From assembly GCF_000482485.1 (NCBI RefSeq), contig NZ_KI519435.1:35031-78940 (forward strand): a DNA stretch of 43,910 nt. Reading direction: 5' to 3'. Every line of letters begins with the position of its first letter. The first letter of the stretch is position 1. Positions 7,728 through 17,583 of this stretch are shown here, piece by piece. The position numbers and the translations under genes are program-made. This DNA is from Paucisalibacillus globulus DSM 18846 (GTDB lineage: Bacteria; Bacillota; Bacilli; Bacillales; Amphibacillaceae). Under the pieces are notes generated by a model that was not told the DNA's origin, did not search any database, and worked only from the letters and a program-made list of their open reading frames with translations.

Positions 7728-9008
7728 CTATTTTCCTGTACGTTTACGCTGCATTTCTTCTTCCACTTTTTGTAAAAATCCGTCATTACTTTCTGATGCT
7801 TTTAGTTTTCTTAGGAAACGCTCTAAGAAGTCCGGAGAATCCTGCATGGTTTTACGAATTGCCCACATTTTATCTAGTTGGCCTTTATTAACCAATAGCT
7901 CTTCTTTACGTGTTCCAGAGCGTAAAATATCAATCGCAGGGAAAATTCTACGGTTAGCTAGGTTTCTGTCTAGATGCAATTCCATATTACCTGTACCTTT
8001 GAATTCCTCATAAATAACATCATCCATACGTGATCCAGTATCAACAAGTGCCGTCGCTAAGATGGTGAAGCTTCCACCCTCTTCAATATTTCGTGCTGCA
8101 CCGAAGAATCGTTTTGGACGGTGGAATGCCGCTGGGTCAATACCACCTGAAAGTGTACGTCCACTTGGTGGGATTACTAAGTTGTATGCACGAGCAAGTC
8201 TCGTGATACTGTCCATTAATACAATAACATCGCGTTTATGCTCTACTAAGCGCATTGCGCGTTCTAATACAAGCTCAGAAACCTTGATATGGTTTTCTGG
8301 TACTTCATCAAATGTAGAGCTAACTACATCTACATCTGGGCTAACTGAGCGCTCAATATCTGTTACTTCCTCTGGTCTCTCATCCACTAAAAGAATGATT
8401 AGTTTTGCTTCTGGATGGTTTACTGTAATGCTATTTGCAATTTCCTTAAGTAGCATTGTTTTACCTGCTTTTGGAGGTGCAACGATTAACCCACGTTGAC
8501 CAAAGCCTACCGGTGCCATTAAATCCATTATTCTTGTGGATAGCTTGTTTGGTGTTGTTTCAAGCTTCATTAGACGATCTGGATATAATGCCGTTAATGC
8601 TGGGAAGTGTACTCTTTCTTTTGATGAGTCTGGATCTTCACCGTTAACTGCATCAACATGTAATAATCCGTAGTAACGTTCGTTTTCCTTAGGAGGACGA
8701 ACTTTACCGGAAACTTTATCCCCATTACGTAGGTCAAATCTACGTATTTGAGACGCTGAAATATATATATCCTCTGCACTCGGTGAGTAGTTAATTGGTC
8801 TTAAGAAACCAAATCCTTCAGATGGAATAATTTCTAATACGCCATCCATGAATAAAAAGCCATCTTTTTCTGCTTGTGCTTTTAAAATTGAAAAAATAAG
8901 TTCTTTCTTCGTTAATTTTGCATAGTAAGACACTTTATATTCTCTTGCTAATGCATAAATCTCTTTTAACGTTAGTTCCTGTAGTTTACTTAATGTTAGT
9001 TCTGCCAT
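7728..9008 (-). CDS. rho: Transcription termination factor Rho
   Basis: Rho is a hexameric RNA-dependent ATPase that terminates untranslated transcripts. Domains in order are an N-terminal Rho_N helical domain ([19 protein letters not shown]), a cold-shock-like RNA-binding fold near residues 50-115 ([16 protein letters not shown]), and the RecA-like motor. The Walker A motif APPKAGKT lies near 177-184, followed by [14 protein letters not shown] and [16 protein letters not shown]. At 426 residues it is full length. The internal ATG (MAELTL) is chosen over an upstream ATG without a ribosome binding site; its own AGGCGTGA is weak. A ~300-nt leader precedes it. Confidence 0.97.
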   Translation of the reverse strand: MAELTLSKLQELTLKEIYALAREYKVSYYAKLTKKELIFSILKAQAEKDGFLFMDGVLEIIPSEGFGFLRPINYSPSAEDIYISASQIRRFDLRNGDKVSGKVRPPKENERYYGLLHVDAVNGEDPDSSKERVHFPALTALYPDRLMKLETTPNKLSTRIMDLMAPVGFGQRGLIVAPPKAGKTMLLKEIANSITVNHPEAKLIILLVDERPEEVTDIERSVSPDVDVVSSTFDEVPENHIKVSELVLERAMRLVEHKRDVIVLMDSITRLARAYNLVIPPSGRTLSGGIDPAAFHRPKRFFGAARNIEEGGSFTILATALVDTGSRMDDVIYEEFKGTGNMELHLDRNLANRRIFPAIDILRSGTRKEELLVNKGQLDKMWAIRKTMQDSPDFLERFLRKLKASESNDGFLQKVEEEMQRKRTGK

Positions 9009-9309
9009 AAAATTATCACGCCTATTCGTATACATATTTACTATTTTGATAGAAACACTAATGTTTATGTAATTTATACATGTGCATTATGATGATTCTT
9101 TAGAGCTCTGAATTAATCCTTGATAAGGTATATCTGATTATTAAATGAATGTTTGCTTCTTAGATGTGAAACTGTGAAGAAGGGAAGAAAATAAATAGAA
9201 GCTAGAATAGAAGTTTTGTGTCTCTCCTCTGAACTTTTGAGACTGTCATTCGATATTTTTCTTTTTATCTTGTATAGTAACCAAACAACACCTATCTTAA
9301 ACATTTACA

Positions 9310-9338
9310 ATATTAAACGTTTTAACTAGATTATTCAA
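9310..9338 (-). promoter_or_regulatory. Candidate sigma-A promoter and long leader of rho
   Basis: On the minus strand TTGAAT (9333-9338), 17 bp and TAATAT (9310-9315) form a plausible promoter, leaving a leader of nearly 300 nt (9009-9303) before rho. The leader is AT-rich and holds only a 63-codon ORF without a ribosome binding site. rho leaders are often autoregulated by early termination, which would fit but cannot be read from sequence. Upstream, 9421-9470 holds a small TACTAT...ATAGTA hairpin. Confidence 0.5.
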
Positions 9339-9476
9339 TAGTTTTTTTGCGTTAAGGAAAATGTCACTATATTGTAGGGAGATTTAAGTAGGATAGTACT
9401 ATGGGTCAGGTATTCTTACATCTTCCGGTTTCTACGAATTTTACTATACTTCCCAAACATAGTATAAGTTCGAGGT

Positions 9477-9518
9477 AATTGGAAAACATTGGTCTGATTT
9501 ATCCAATGCTTTCCAATT
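9477..9518 (-). terminator. Hairpin after glpX, likely terminator
   Basis: Nested arms AATTGGAAA/TTTCCAATT and CATTGG/CCAATG form a long stem four bases past the glpX stop. There is no T-run outside the stem, but the inner CATTGG...CCAATG hairpin is followed by TTTTCC on the minus strand. Terminator function is therefore probable but not certain. Confidence 0.5.
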
Positions 9519-9522
9519 ATGT

Positions 9523-10494
9523 TTATTCAGGTTGCATCACTAAATTTGGTTTTTTCTTTAAGCTATGTTCTCCATCGATAAAGCGAACTGTTCCGCTTTT
9601 AGCACGCATAACAACGGTTTGCGTCTTTGCTTTTGTACCTTTAAATTGGACACCTCGTAATAATTCACCATCTGTTACACCAGTTGCAGCAAAGATGGCA
9701 TCATCGCCACTGCAGAAATCATCCATATAAAAGACCTTATGAATATCTGTAATCCCCATTTTTTGACAACGTGCAATTTCCTCATCATTTGATGGAACAA
9801 GTTGGCCTTGCATTTCACCACCTAAGCATTTTAACGCAATAGCGGCTATAACACCTTCAGGGGCACCACCGATTCCCATAAACAAATCAATACCCGTATC
9901 ATCAAAAGCCGTATTAATTGCTGCTGCTACATCCCCATCTTGAATTAATCGAATTCTAGCTCCTGCTTCTCTAATCTCTTCAATTAATTTCTGGTGACGA
10001 GGACGATCCAACAAAATGACGACTAGATCTTCAATATCTTTGTTTTTTGCTGTTGCTACAGCCTTTAAATTATCAATGGTTGATGCATTTATATCAATTT
10101 TACCTACAGCTTCTCGTCCAACAGCTATTTTTTTCATGTACATATCTGGTGCATGTAGCACTTTATCATGATCACCAATTGCGATTACGGTTAGTGCGTT
10201 AGTTGTTCCACTAGCAACGATATTCGTTCCCTCTAATGGGTCTACTGCTATGTCAACTAGTGGGCCAGATCCTGTTCCAAGTTTTTCTCCGATGTATAGC
10301 ATTGGTGCTTCGTCCATTTCACCTTCACCGATTACTACTGTTCCTCTCATCGGGATGGTATCGAAAACATCGCGCATGGCAGTGGTTGCGGCATCATCTG
10401 CTTCTTCTTTTATTCCTCTGCCCATCCAGCGGGCTGATGCTAATGCTGCTGCTTCTGTTACGCGTACGATTTCCATTGTTAGACTTCTTTCCAT
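9523..10494 (-). CDS. glpX: Fructose-1,6-bisphosphatase class II (GlpX)
   Basis: GlpX removes the 1-phosphate of fructose 1,6-bisphosphate in gluconeogenesis. The Li-sensitive phosphatase fold is shown by [11 protein letters not shown] (about residues 56-66), VDPLEGTN (84-91) and [14 protein letters not shown], all part of the metal/substrate site. Length is 323 residues, normal. The ATG at 10494 was chosen because AAAGGAGA is correctly spaced from it and too close to the ATG three codons upstream. It lies with fba and the FSA-type aldolase, a carbon-metabolism cluster shared with B. subtilis ywjI-murAB-ywjH-fbaA. Confidence 0.95.
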   Translation of the reverse strand: MERSLTMEIVRVTEAAALASARWMGRGIKEEADDAATTAMRDVFDTIPMRGTVVIGEGEMDEAPMLYIGEKLGTGSGPLVDIAVDPLEGTNIVASGTTNALTVIAIGDHDKVLHAPDMYMKKIAVGREAVGKIDINASTIDNLKAVATAKNKDIEDLVVILLDRPRHQKLIEEIREAGARIRLIQDGDVAAAINTAFDDTGIDLFMGIGGAPEGVIAAIALKCLGGEMQGQLVPSNDEEIARCQKMGITDIHKVFYMDDFCSGDDAIFAATGVTDGELLRGVQFKGTKAKTQTVVMRAKSGTVRFIDGEHSLKKKPNLVMQPE

Positions 10495-10507
10495 GTTTTC
10501 CATCTCC

Positions 10508-10552
10508 TTTTAGTAAATAGCGCCTCATCCCAAGAAGGTTTATTTACTAAAA
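10508..10552 (-). promoter_or_regulatory. Hairpin abutting the glpX ribosome binding site
   Basis: An 11-bp inverted repeat (TTTAGTAAATA at 10509-10519, TATTTACTAAA at 10541-10551) has its 3' arm running directly into the AAAGGAG of glpX on the minus strand. It may modulate translation or protect the mRNA 5' end. No T-run follows, so it is not a terminator. The rest of the murA2-glpX gap (10553-10655) shows nothing clear. Confidence 0.5.
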
Positions 10553-10655
10553 GTGAGGTTATGGCTCATTTGCTAGCTTCCTTGCCGAGTCCGTGGTTAA
10601 TTTAAAAAATCATCTCTTATTATTAAAGAAACCACTTTATAAAAAATAAAGAACC

Positions 10656-11942
10656 CTATGAATTCTGATACTGTACGATTTCTGTTTCAGTCATGTCTTC
10701 TCGCCATATGTTAGCGCCGAGGGTGGTTAGCTTTTCTGTTAGGTTTTCGTATCCTCGGTCGATGTGATCGAGTCCGGTTATTTCTGTGATTCCATTGGCC
10801 ATTAATCCTGCGATAACAAGTGCTGCACCGGCCCTTAGATCACTTGCTTTTACTCGTGCACCTTGTAATTGTACTGGTCCTGATACGATAACGGAACCAC
10901 CTTCTACTTTAATGATGGCATTCATTCTTCTTAGCTCATCAATATGCTTAAGTCTTGCTGAGTAAATGGTGTCTGTCACCACTCCAGTATTATGTGCTTT
11001 TGTTAGTAGACTAGTGAATGGTTGTTGTAAATCGGTTGGAAAACCAGGATAGACTAATGTTTTTATGTCCACGCTTTTCAGAGGGTTTCTTGATGCTATA
11101 TATAGTTGGTCGTCTGAGTCTTCTACGGTGACACCCATTTCGCGTAGTTTAGCTAGTAGTGATTCTAAATGCTGTGGGATCACATTATCAATAATTACTT
11201 CATTTCCCGCAGCAGCTGCTGCAATGGCGTAGGTACCAGCTTCAATTCGATCTGGTATAATGGTGTGTCTGCAACCATGTAAAGTAGGTACTCCTTCGAT
11301 ACGAATGACATCTGTTCCAACACCCTTAATCTTTGCACCCATATTCGTTAATAAGGTAGCGACATCAATGATTTCAGGCTCTTTCGCTGCATTTTCTATG
11401 ATGGTTTTTCCTTTTGCCTTTACTGCAGCAAGCATGATATTGATGGTTGCACCTACACTAACCACATCTAAATAAATACGGGCACCCCTTAGTTCTTTTG
11501 CTCGAAGATAAATAGCACCTTGTTCATTGGTTACTTCAGCACCTAACGCTTCAAATCCCTTGATATGCTGATCAATCGGTCGGGGCCCTAAGAAGCAACC
11601 ACCCGGCAAACCAATTACTGCTTTGTTAAATTTGCCAAGCATTGCACCCATGAAGTAATAGGATGCTCTTAGTTTTTTAACTTTCCCATTTGGTAGTGGC
11701 ATGGAAATCATGTTTTCTGGATTGATATGAACCGTTTGTCCATCCCATGATACACTCCCACCAATTTCTTCTAACAAATCACTTAGCGTATACACATCCG
11801 AAATTTCTGGCAGTCCTTCAATTGTAACTTCCGAATCCGCTAAAATGGCCGCTGGAAGGAGAGCTACTGCTGAATTCTTCGCTCCACTGATGCGTACTTT
11901 GCCATTTAAGACATGACCGCCCTCAACTATCATTTTCTGCAC
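10656..11942 (-). CDS. murAB: UDP-N-acetylglucosamine 1-carboxyvinyltransferase (MurA2)
   Basis: This enzyme transfers enolpyruvate from PEP to UDP-GlcNAc, the first committed step of peptidoglycan synthesis. The N-terminus has [17 protein letters not shown] near residue 19. The catalytic, fosfomycin-target Cys is at about 116 in [11 protein letters not shown], followed by [15 protein letters not shown]. The 428-residue length and position beside fba and the transaldolase mark it as the MurAB (MurZ) paralogue of Firmicutes. A GTG start at 11942 aligns with the MEKLNIAGG start of B. subtilis MurAB and has GGGG eight bases upstream. Confidence 0.95.
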   Translation of the reverse strand: MQKMIVEGGHVLNGKVRISGAKNSAVALLPAAILADSEVTIEGLPEISDVYTLSDLLEEIGGSVSWDGQTVHINPENMISMPLPNGKVKKLRASYYFMGAMLGKFNKAVIGLPGGCFLGPRPIDQHIKGFEALGAEVTNEQGAIYLRAKELRGARIYLDVVSVGATINIMLAAVKAKGKTIIENAAKEPEIIDVATLLTNMGAKIKGVGTDVIRIEGVPTLHGCRHTIIPDRIEAGTYAIAAAAAGNEVIIDNVIPQHLESLLAKLREMGVTVEDSDDQLYIASRNPLKSVDIKTLVYPGFPTDLQQPFTSLLTKAHNTGVVTDTIYSARLKHIDELRRMNAIIKVEGGSVIVSGPVQLQGARVKASDLRAGAALVIAGLMANGITEITGLDHIDRGYENLTEKLTTLGANIWREDMTETEIVQYQNS

Positions 11943-12049
11943 GTCAAAAACCCCGCTTTATGAGGTGAGATATATAAAGGTTTTGTCCCTTTTACACCCT
12001 CCACATTTTTTAAGTAGATAGGAAAGTATAAGAACTTTCCGCATGTATA

Positions 12050-12087
12050 GAAAAACTAACATATTCGTTAAAGGACGAATGTTAGTT
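12050..12087 (-). terminator. Terminator after the transaldolase gene
   Basis: On the minus strand AACTAACATTCGT pairs with ACGAATATGTTAGTT (one bulge) and is followed by TTTTCTAT. It ends the transaldolase transcript 35 bp past its stop, so murA2 probably has its own promoter. A further GGAAAGT...ACTTTCC hairpin (12021-12040) lies in the murA2 leader. Confidence 0.8.
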
Positions 12088-12121
12088 ATTCTAATCTTAG
12101 TTTGGTCGAACTAGGTAAAAT

Positions 12122-12769
12122 TTATTGGTTAACTTTGGCCCAATCTGCAAGAAACTTTTCGATTCCTTGGTCTGTTAATGGATGCTTCACAAGCTGACTT
12201 AGTACATTAAATGGTACTGTCGCAATATGTGCACCATTTAGGGCTGCATCTGTTACATGCATTGGATGTCTAATACTTGCAGCAATAATTTCTGTTTCAA
12301 TCCCATGACGATTAAAGATTTCAGCGATGGTTGCAACTAACTGCATACCATCATGGCCAATATCATCTAATCGACCAAGGAATGGTGAAACATATGTAGC
12401 TCCAGCTCTTGCAGCTAATAGTGCTTGGTTTGGATTAAAAATAAGTGTAACATTTGTTTTGATACCTTTGTCACTAAAAGCTTTAACCGCTTTCAATCCT
12501 TCCAGTGTCATTGGTACTTTTATGGTGATATTGGGTGCAATTTGCGCTAGCTCTAGTCCTTCTTTAATCATTCCTTCAGCATCTTCTGCGATAACTTCTG
12601 CACTTACAGATCCCTCTGTAACTTCTGCAGTTATCTCTTTAAGACGATCAACAAAGGATACGCCTTCTTTTGCTACAAGGCTTGGATTGGTTGTCACTCC
12701 TGCTAGTACACCAAGTTGGTTAGCAGAACGGATTTCATCAATGTTTGCTGTATCGATAAAGAATTTCAA
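12122..12769 (-). CDS. ywjH: Transaldolase/fructose-6-phosphate aldolase-like protein (YwjH)
   Basis: The 215-residue protein is a single-domain TIM-barrel transaldolase of the short TalC/FSA type. Features are [12 protein letters not shown] at the start, GVTTNPSL near residue 24, the Schiff-base lysine at about 84 (ITIKVPMT), [31 protein letters not shown], and [10 protein letters not shown]. In Bacillus this family acts as transaldolase in the pentose phosphate pathway. Sequence alone does not separate transaldolase from fructose-6-phosphate aldolase activity. It lies just downstream of fba in the same orientation. Confidence 0.92.
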   Translation of the reverse strand: MKFFIDTANIDEIRSANQLGVLAGVTTNPSLVAKEGVSFVDRLKEITAEVTEGSVSAEVIAEDAEGMIKEGLELAQIAPNITIKVPMTLEGLKAVKAFSDKGIKTNVTLIFNPNQALLAARAGATYVSPFLGRLDDIGHDGMQLVATIAEIFNRHGIETEIIAASIRHPMHVTDAALNGAHIATVPFNVLSQLVKHPLTDQGIEKFLADWAKVNQ

Positions 12770-12795
12770 TTTGTTTTCCTCCCTATTTTACAGGA

Positions 12796-12862
12796 ATAGC
12801 CCTGTCTATTTAGATTTCTACATACTATCATATACGTAGTTTGACCAAATGGATAGGGCTTA
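12796..12862. repeat. 67-bp interrupted palindrome between fba and ywjH
   Basis: Outer arms AGCCCT (12798-12803) and AGGGCT (12855-12860), extended by imperfect pairs, enclose a second dyad CTACATA...TATACGTAG. On the minus strand it lies 15 bp past the fba stop. No T-run follows on that strand, but TATTTTTA follows on the plus strand. It could be a processing site or attenuator between fba and ywjH. Confidence 0.5.
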
Positions 12863-12875
12863 TTTTTACAAATTA

Positions 12876-13730
12876 TTAAGCTTTATTTGATGAACCAAAT
12901 TCACGCATTTTACCAATTACAGTTTGTTTAATTGCTTCTGTACCTGGTCCTAAGTATTTACGAGGATCATAAACTTCTGTTTTCTCATTTAATACTTGGC
13001 GAACAGCTTTTGCTTGCGCCATTTGGTTTTCAGTATTTACATTAATTTTAGCTGTACCTAATGAAATAGCTTTTTGAATATCTTTTGTTGGAATTCCAGT
13101 ACCACCGTGAAGTACTAATGGAACATGTGTAAGGTTCAGAATTTCTTCCATCTCTTTAAATCCTAAGTTTGGTTCACCTTGGTATGGACCATGAACAGAA
13201 CCAAGCGCAGGTGCAAGACAGTCAATTCCTGCTTCTTTAACGATACGTAGACATTCATTCGGGTCTGCGTAGTTAATTCCACCGATTACGCCGTCTTCTT
13301 CTCCACCAACAGTACCAACTTCTGCCTCAACAGATACACCGTGGAAATGAGCTAATTCGACAACCTTCTGTGTTGTGGCAATGTTCTCATCAATTGGTGA
13401 GTGGGAAGCATCAATCATAACAGAAGTAAATCCTGCATGAATTGCTTGGGCACATTTTTCAAAGCTTGAACCATGGTCTAAGTGGATTGCTACTGGAACT
13501 GTAGTACCGTACTCTTCCATTAAGGATTTTACCATAGCTACAACTACTTTGAAGCCACCCATATATTTTCCAGCACCTTCAGAAACCCCTAAAATAACAG
13601 GAGATTTTTCTTCTTCAGCTGCTTGCAAAATCGCTTGTATGTACTCCAAATTATTTATATTGAACTGTCCTACTGCATAGCCATTGTCTTTTGCGTTGTT
13701 TAACATGTCTTTCATGGATACTAATGGCAT
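12876..13730 (-). CDS. fbaA: Fructose-1,6-bisphosphate aldolase class II
   Basis: This zinc-dependent aldolase interconverts fructose 1,6-bisphosphate with DHAP and glyceraldehyde 3-phosphate. The [11 protein letters not shown] motif carries the catalytic Asp (about residue 85) and a zinc-ligand His (86). [24 protein letters not shown] and [11 protein letters not shown] supply other ligands and the phosphate site. The 284-residue length is typical. The ATG at 13730 has GAAGGAGG eight bases upstream; the in-frame ATG six codons earlier overlaps that site and was rejected. Confidence 0.97.
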   Translation of the reverse strand: MPLVSMKDMLNNAKDNGYAVGQFNINNLEYIQAILQAAEEEKSPVILGVSEGAGKYMGGFKVVVAMVKSLMEEYGTTVPVAIHLDHGSSFEKCAQAIHAGFTSVMIDASHSPIDENIATTQKVVELAHFHGVSVEAEVGTVGGEEDGVIGGINYADPNECLRIVKEAGIDCLAPALGSVHGPYQGEPNLGFKEMEEILNLTHVPLVLHGGTGIPTKDIQKAISLGTAKINVNTENQMAQAKAVRQVLNEKTEVYDPRKYLGPGTEAIKQTVIGKMREFGSSNKA

Positions 13731-13853
13731 TCGATTTTCCTCCTTCATGATAGATGAAATCCATCATTTTGTTAACTTCAGTATAAGAATACCAAAGTCA
13801 AACCCATGCGTGCAAGGTAATCGAGTCAAAGTCGTCTTTTAAAAAAATTCCAA

Positions 13854-14216
13854 CTAATCTGCCAGTAATTGTTTTACAAACTCTCTTACCTCAAGTACAT
13901 CAAATGGCTTGGACAATACTTTTTTTACACTTGTTAATTCATATGTACTATCTTTAAAGTTTTCTGTTAAACCACTCATGATTATCGTAGGTATTGCTTT
14001 ATTTTCTTTTTCTAATTGTTTTATTACTTCTATGCCATCCATTACTGGAAGCTTATAATCTATCATCATTAAATCAATAGTATGCTTGTTTATTATTTCT
14101 AATGCTTCTTTTCCATTTTGAGCTGTATGGACTTTAAATCCTTCACTCCCCATTAATTCTTCTAGTAAAAGCCGGATTCCAATTTCGTCATCAACTACTA
14201 ATATTTCTCTCTTCAT
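13854..14216 (-). CDS. spo0F: Sporulation phosphorelay response regulator Spo0F
   Basis: Spo0F is a single-domain receiver that takes phosphate from sporulation kinases and passes it to Spo0B, leading to Spo0A~P. The acidic pocket is VVDDE (residues 7-11), the phospho-acceptor is D53 in MIDYKLP, and the conserved lysine is K103 in SKPFD. The hydroxyl residue equivalent to B. subtilis T82 is a serine (S81), a conservative change. There is no output domain; total length is 120 residues. The position between fba and pyrG matches B. subtilis. The promoter region carries Spo0A-box and sigma-H signals. Confidence 0.95.
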   Translation of the reverse strand: MKREILVVDDEIGIRLLLEELMGSEGFKVHTAQNGKEALEIINKHTIDLMMIDYKLPVMDGIEVIKQLEKENKAIPTIIMSGLTENFKDSTYELTSVKKVLSKPFDVLEVREFVKQLLAD

Positions 14217-14314
14217 TCGACAACATCCCCCTTTTTAATTAATTATTCGATATAAAGCACGAAATTCCCTTCTTTTTAGCGAACGATTATATTGGAAATT
14301 TTCGGCATAACGAA
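14216..14314 (-). promoter_or_regulatory. spo0F control region: sigma-A P1, sigma-H P2 and 0A boxes
   Basis: On the minus strand a perfect TATAAT (14286-14291) lies 17 bp from a weak -35 TTCGTT (14309-14314). The spacer contains TGCCGAA (14301-14307), matching the Spo0A box TGNCGAA. Downstream, GAAGGGAAT (14264-14272), 12 bp and ATCGAATAA (14243-14251) fit a sigma-H promoter with one mismatch. A second 0A box, TTGTCGAA (14216-14223), reaches into the start codon. B. subtilis spo0F likewise has a vegetative promoter repressed, and a sigma-H promoter activated, by Spo0A~P. Confidence 0.65.
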
Positions 14315-14399
14315 ATAACTAATCATGGTATTATGCAATTTTTAAAGACATTAACTAATACCCCATTGTCCTTATGGATAAACACTAAATTGAATATAT

Positions 14400-14440
14400 C
14401 AAAAAAAATGCGAATTGTATCACTTACGGATACAATTCGC
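14400..14440 (-). terminator. Terminator of pyrG
   Basis: A perfect 12-bp stem GCGAATTGTATC/GATACAATTCGC (14410-14421, 14429-14440) with a 7-nt loop is followed by eight Ts on the minus strand. It separates pyrG from spo0F. Confidence 0.93.
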
Positions 14441-14473
14441 GACTATTGTACTACTATTATTAACATCTCATGT

Positions 14474-16147
<1,674 letters not shown>

Positions 16148-16237
16148 TTAGTTTGTGCTTAATTTTGTTTTGGAATCGTAGAATTTTAAAACTTCGCAGT
16201 GGTTTATTAAGTTTATTATTACTCTTCGGCCATATCC

Positions 16238-16413
16238 GCGGCCCGAATACACTCCGCTTTCCATGGGCGGCTGGTGAGCCTCCTCGCTCTTTCAGAGCTG
16301 CGGGGTCTCACCTATGCCTATCCTCCCATAGGACAAGGAATGCTTCGGAGCGACACATCGCACGCAGAAAAAGTGAACTTCTTTTTCAAGGAGTCTCCGT
16401 GTATTCGGGCCGC
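16238..16413. repeat. Palindrome-ended intergenic element, copy A (176 bp)
   Basis: Perfect 15-bp terminal inverted repeats GCGGCCCGAATACAC (16238-16252) and GTGTATTCGGGCCGC (16399-16413) enclose a conserved core. Internal hairpins are GGTGAG...CTCACC containing GCTCT...AGAGC, then CCTAT...ATAGG, then GAAAAAG...CTTTTTC, giving a multi-armed fold. It has no credible ORF. It is closely similar over its length to copy C (20890-21067), same orientation. The form suggests a MITE-like or structured-RNA repeat of Bacillaceae. It lies inside the predicted pyrG 5' UTR. Confidence 0.85.
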
Positions 16414-16473
16414 TCAGTGCAAAAGGGAAATAATAATACCTTACTCAACAAAAAAACTTAAATAAAATTAACA

Positions 16474-16501
16474 AATGATTTGATATCTAAATCAAATCAT
16501 T
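16474..16501. repeat. AT-rich 11-bp inverted repeat in pyrG leader
   Basis: AATGATTTGAT (16474-16484) and ATCAAATCATT (16491-16501) form a perfect 11-bp stem with a 6-nt loop between the pyrG attenuator and element copy A. A weaker AGAAAAGA...TCTTTTCT dyad lies at 16511-16539. Either could be an additional leader hairpin; no strong T-run follows. Confidence 0.5.
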
Positions 16502-16576
16502 TTCCTAAATAGAAAAGATGTGTTTTTTCTTCTTTTCTGTTTCTACGGTATTGATTCCCGTTATGTGCTTGTATAA

Positions 16577-16614
16577 AACACAAAAAGCGCCTCCCTTTTT
16601 AAGGGAAACGCTTT
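16577..16614 (-). terminator. pyrG leader attenuator
   Basis: About 20 nt after the predicted transcription start the minus strand forms AAAGCG-TTT-CCCTT...AAGGG-AGG-CGCTTT followed by TTTTTGTGTTTT. The 5' arm contains TTTCCCTT, able to pair with a run of G residues. In the known B. subtilis mechanism, CTP limitation causes G stuttering at a GGGC start; the poly-G tract blocks the terminator and pyrG is read. Confidence 0.85.
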
Positions 16615-16633
16615 GGTTAAATATTTTTAAAGA

Positions 16634-16673
16634 GCCCAATACATATTGTACAAACCTGTTATGAAAAAGTCAA
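16634..16673 (-). promoter_or_regulatory. pyrG promoter with GGGC initial transcribed sequence
   Basis: TTGACT (16668-16673), a 17-bp spacer and TACAAT (16645-16650) are followed seven bases later by GGGCTC, with transcription starting near 16637. GGGC at the start is the hallmark of CTP-sensitive reiterative initiation at Gram-positive pyrG. The promoter overlaps the end of the rpoE region. Confidence 0.85.
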
Positions 16674-16681
16674 GTTGTGTT

Positions 16682-17233
16682 TTATTTTTCGTCGTCGTCT
16701 AGATCTTCTTCGTCAATCTCGTTAAGGTCTTCTAGTTCATCTTCAACATCGTCGTCGTCATCTTCGTCGAAGTCATCGAAGTCGTCATCTTCCAGTTCAA
16801 AATCTTCATCGTCTTCTTCGTCAATGTCGTCGAAGTCATCGTCGTCTAAATCATCATCTTCATCATCAAGGTCAAGTTCTAAATCATCATCGTCAAGATC
16901 TAGATCATCATCTTCATTTTTCTTCTTAGATTTTTTCTTTTTCTTCTTCGGTTCGTTGTGGATATCTTCATCCATTTGTTCAAATGGATACCAACGTTTT
17001 AAGCCCCACATGTTTGCACCAAGGGTAATGAATCTTCCATCTACGTTTAAGTCTGTGTAGAATTGTGCTAGCATGTCTGCCTTTTGTTGTTCAGTAAAAC
17101 CTTTTAGTTCTGCAACTTTATTGAAAATATCTCTAAAGTCCATTGCTTTAGTTTCTGCATATAATACTTCTTTTGCCAATTCTAGCATTGACATTCTTTC
17201 GATTTCCTCGCGGCTAAGATTATCCAAGCTCAC
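16682..17233 (-). CDS. rpoE: RNA polymerase delta subunit
   Basis: Delta is the Gram-positive RNA polymerase accessory subunit that increases recycling and selectivity for initiating NTP. The N-terminal HARE-HTH domain (about residues 1-90) includes LSREEIERMSMLELAKEVL and GRFITLGANMWGLKRWYPFE. A lysine tract (PKKKKKKSKKKN) follows, then an extremely acidic Asp/Glu tail of about 75 residues. This is the diagnostic architecture. The start is GTG with AAAGGGAG upstream. The position beside pyrG is the B. subtilis one. Confidence 0.97.
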   Translation of the reverse strand: MSLDNLSREEIERMSMLELAKEVLYAETKAMDFRDIFNKVAELKGFTEQQKADMLAQFYTDLNVDGRFITLGANMWGLKRWYPFEQMDEDIHNEPKKKKKKSKKKNEDDDLDLDDDDLELDLDDEDDDLDDDDFDDIDEEDDEDFELEDDDFDDFDEDDDDDVEDELEDLNEIDEEDLDDDEK

Positions 17234-17378
17234 AATACCGCACTCCCTTTTGATTAATCTAGAGTTTATTAAACATCGAAAAGTTTTTATACTTTCCTAA
17301 CTACTTAAAAAGTGAATCCCACTAAAGTAAGATAACTCTTGATGGTAACCTTAAGTATGTTTTTCAAAGCTATGATAC

Positions 17379-17408
17379 ATTATAAACAAAATATGTAGTA
17401 ATTATCAA
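17379..17408 (-). promoter_or_regulatory. Sigma-A promoter of rpoE
   Basis: TTGATA (17403-17408), 18 bp and TATAAT (17379-17384) on the minus strand, about 145 bp upstream of the rpoE GTG. The remaining rpoE-icmF interval holds a GATATCTT...AAGATATC hairpin (about 17430-17449) and the repeat fragment at 17481. Confidence 0.7.
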
Positions 17409-17480
17409 ATTTATTTCCTTTGTTTATCGGATATCTTAAAAAGATATCGTTTTCGACATTTTATTTGGTAAAAACATAAT

Positions 17481-17514
17481 GCCCGCGGACCGATATACTT
17501 CGCTTTCCGCGGGC
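17481..17514. repeat. Solo end fragment of the palindrome-ended element
   Basis: GCCCGCGGA (17481-17489) and TCCGCGGGC (17506-17514) are perfect 9-bp arms around a 16-nt loop, CGATATACTTCGCTTT-like. This is close to the left-end motif (CGAATACACTCCGCTTTCC, then GGGCGGCT) of copy A. On the minus strand the hairpin is followed by ATTATGTTTTT, so it may also act as the icmF terminator. Confidence 0.6.
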
Positions 17515-17583
17515 GGCTACTATTATTTTCAATGCTAAAATAACCCATTGTTATTAAATAGCCTAACATAACATTGACATGAA

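Noticed and set aside
9113-9304. 63-codon minus-strand ORF in the rho leader
   Set aside because: No Shine-Dalgarno sequence, no recognisable family, and it lies within the predicted 5' UTR.
16153-16465. Plus-strand ORFs through element copy A, and a similar one at 20870-21118
   Set aside because: They lie within the palindromic repeat, have no ribosome binding site, and the two copies differ in frame-breaking ways.
16677-17060. 127-codon serine-rich plus-strand ORF
   Set aside because: It is the antisense reading of the Asp/Glu-rich tail of rpoE.
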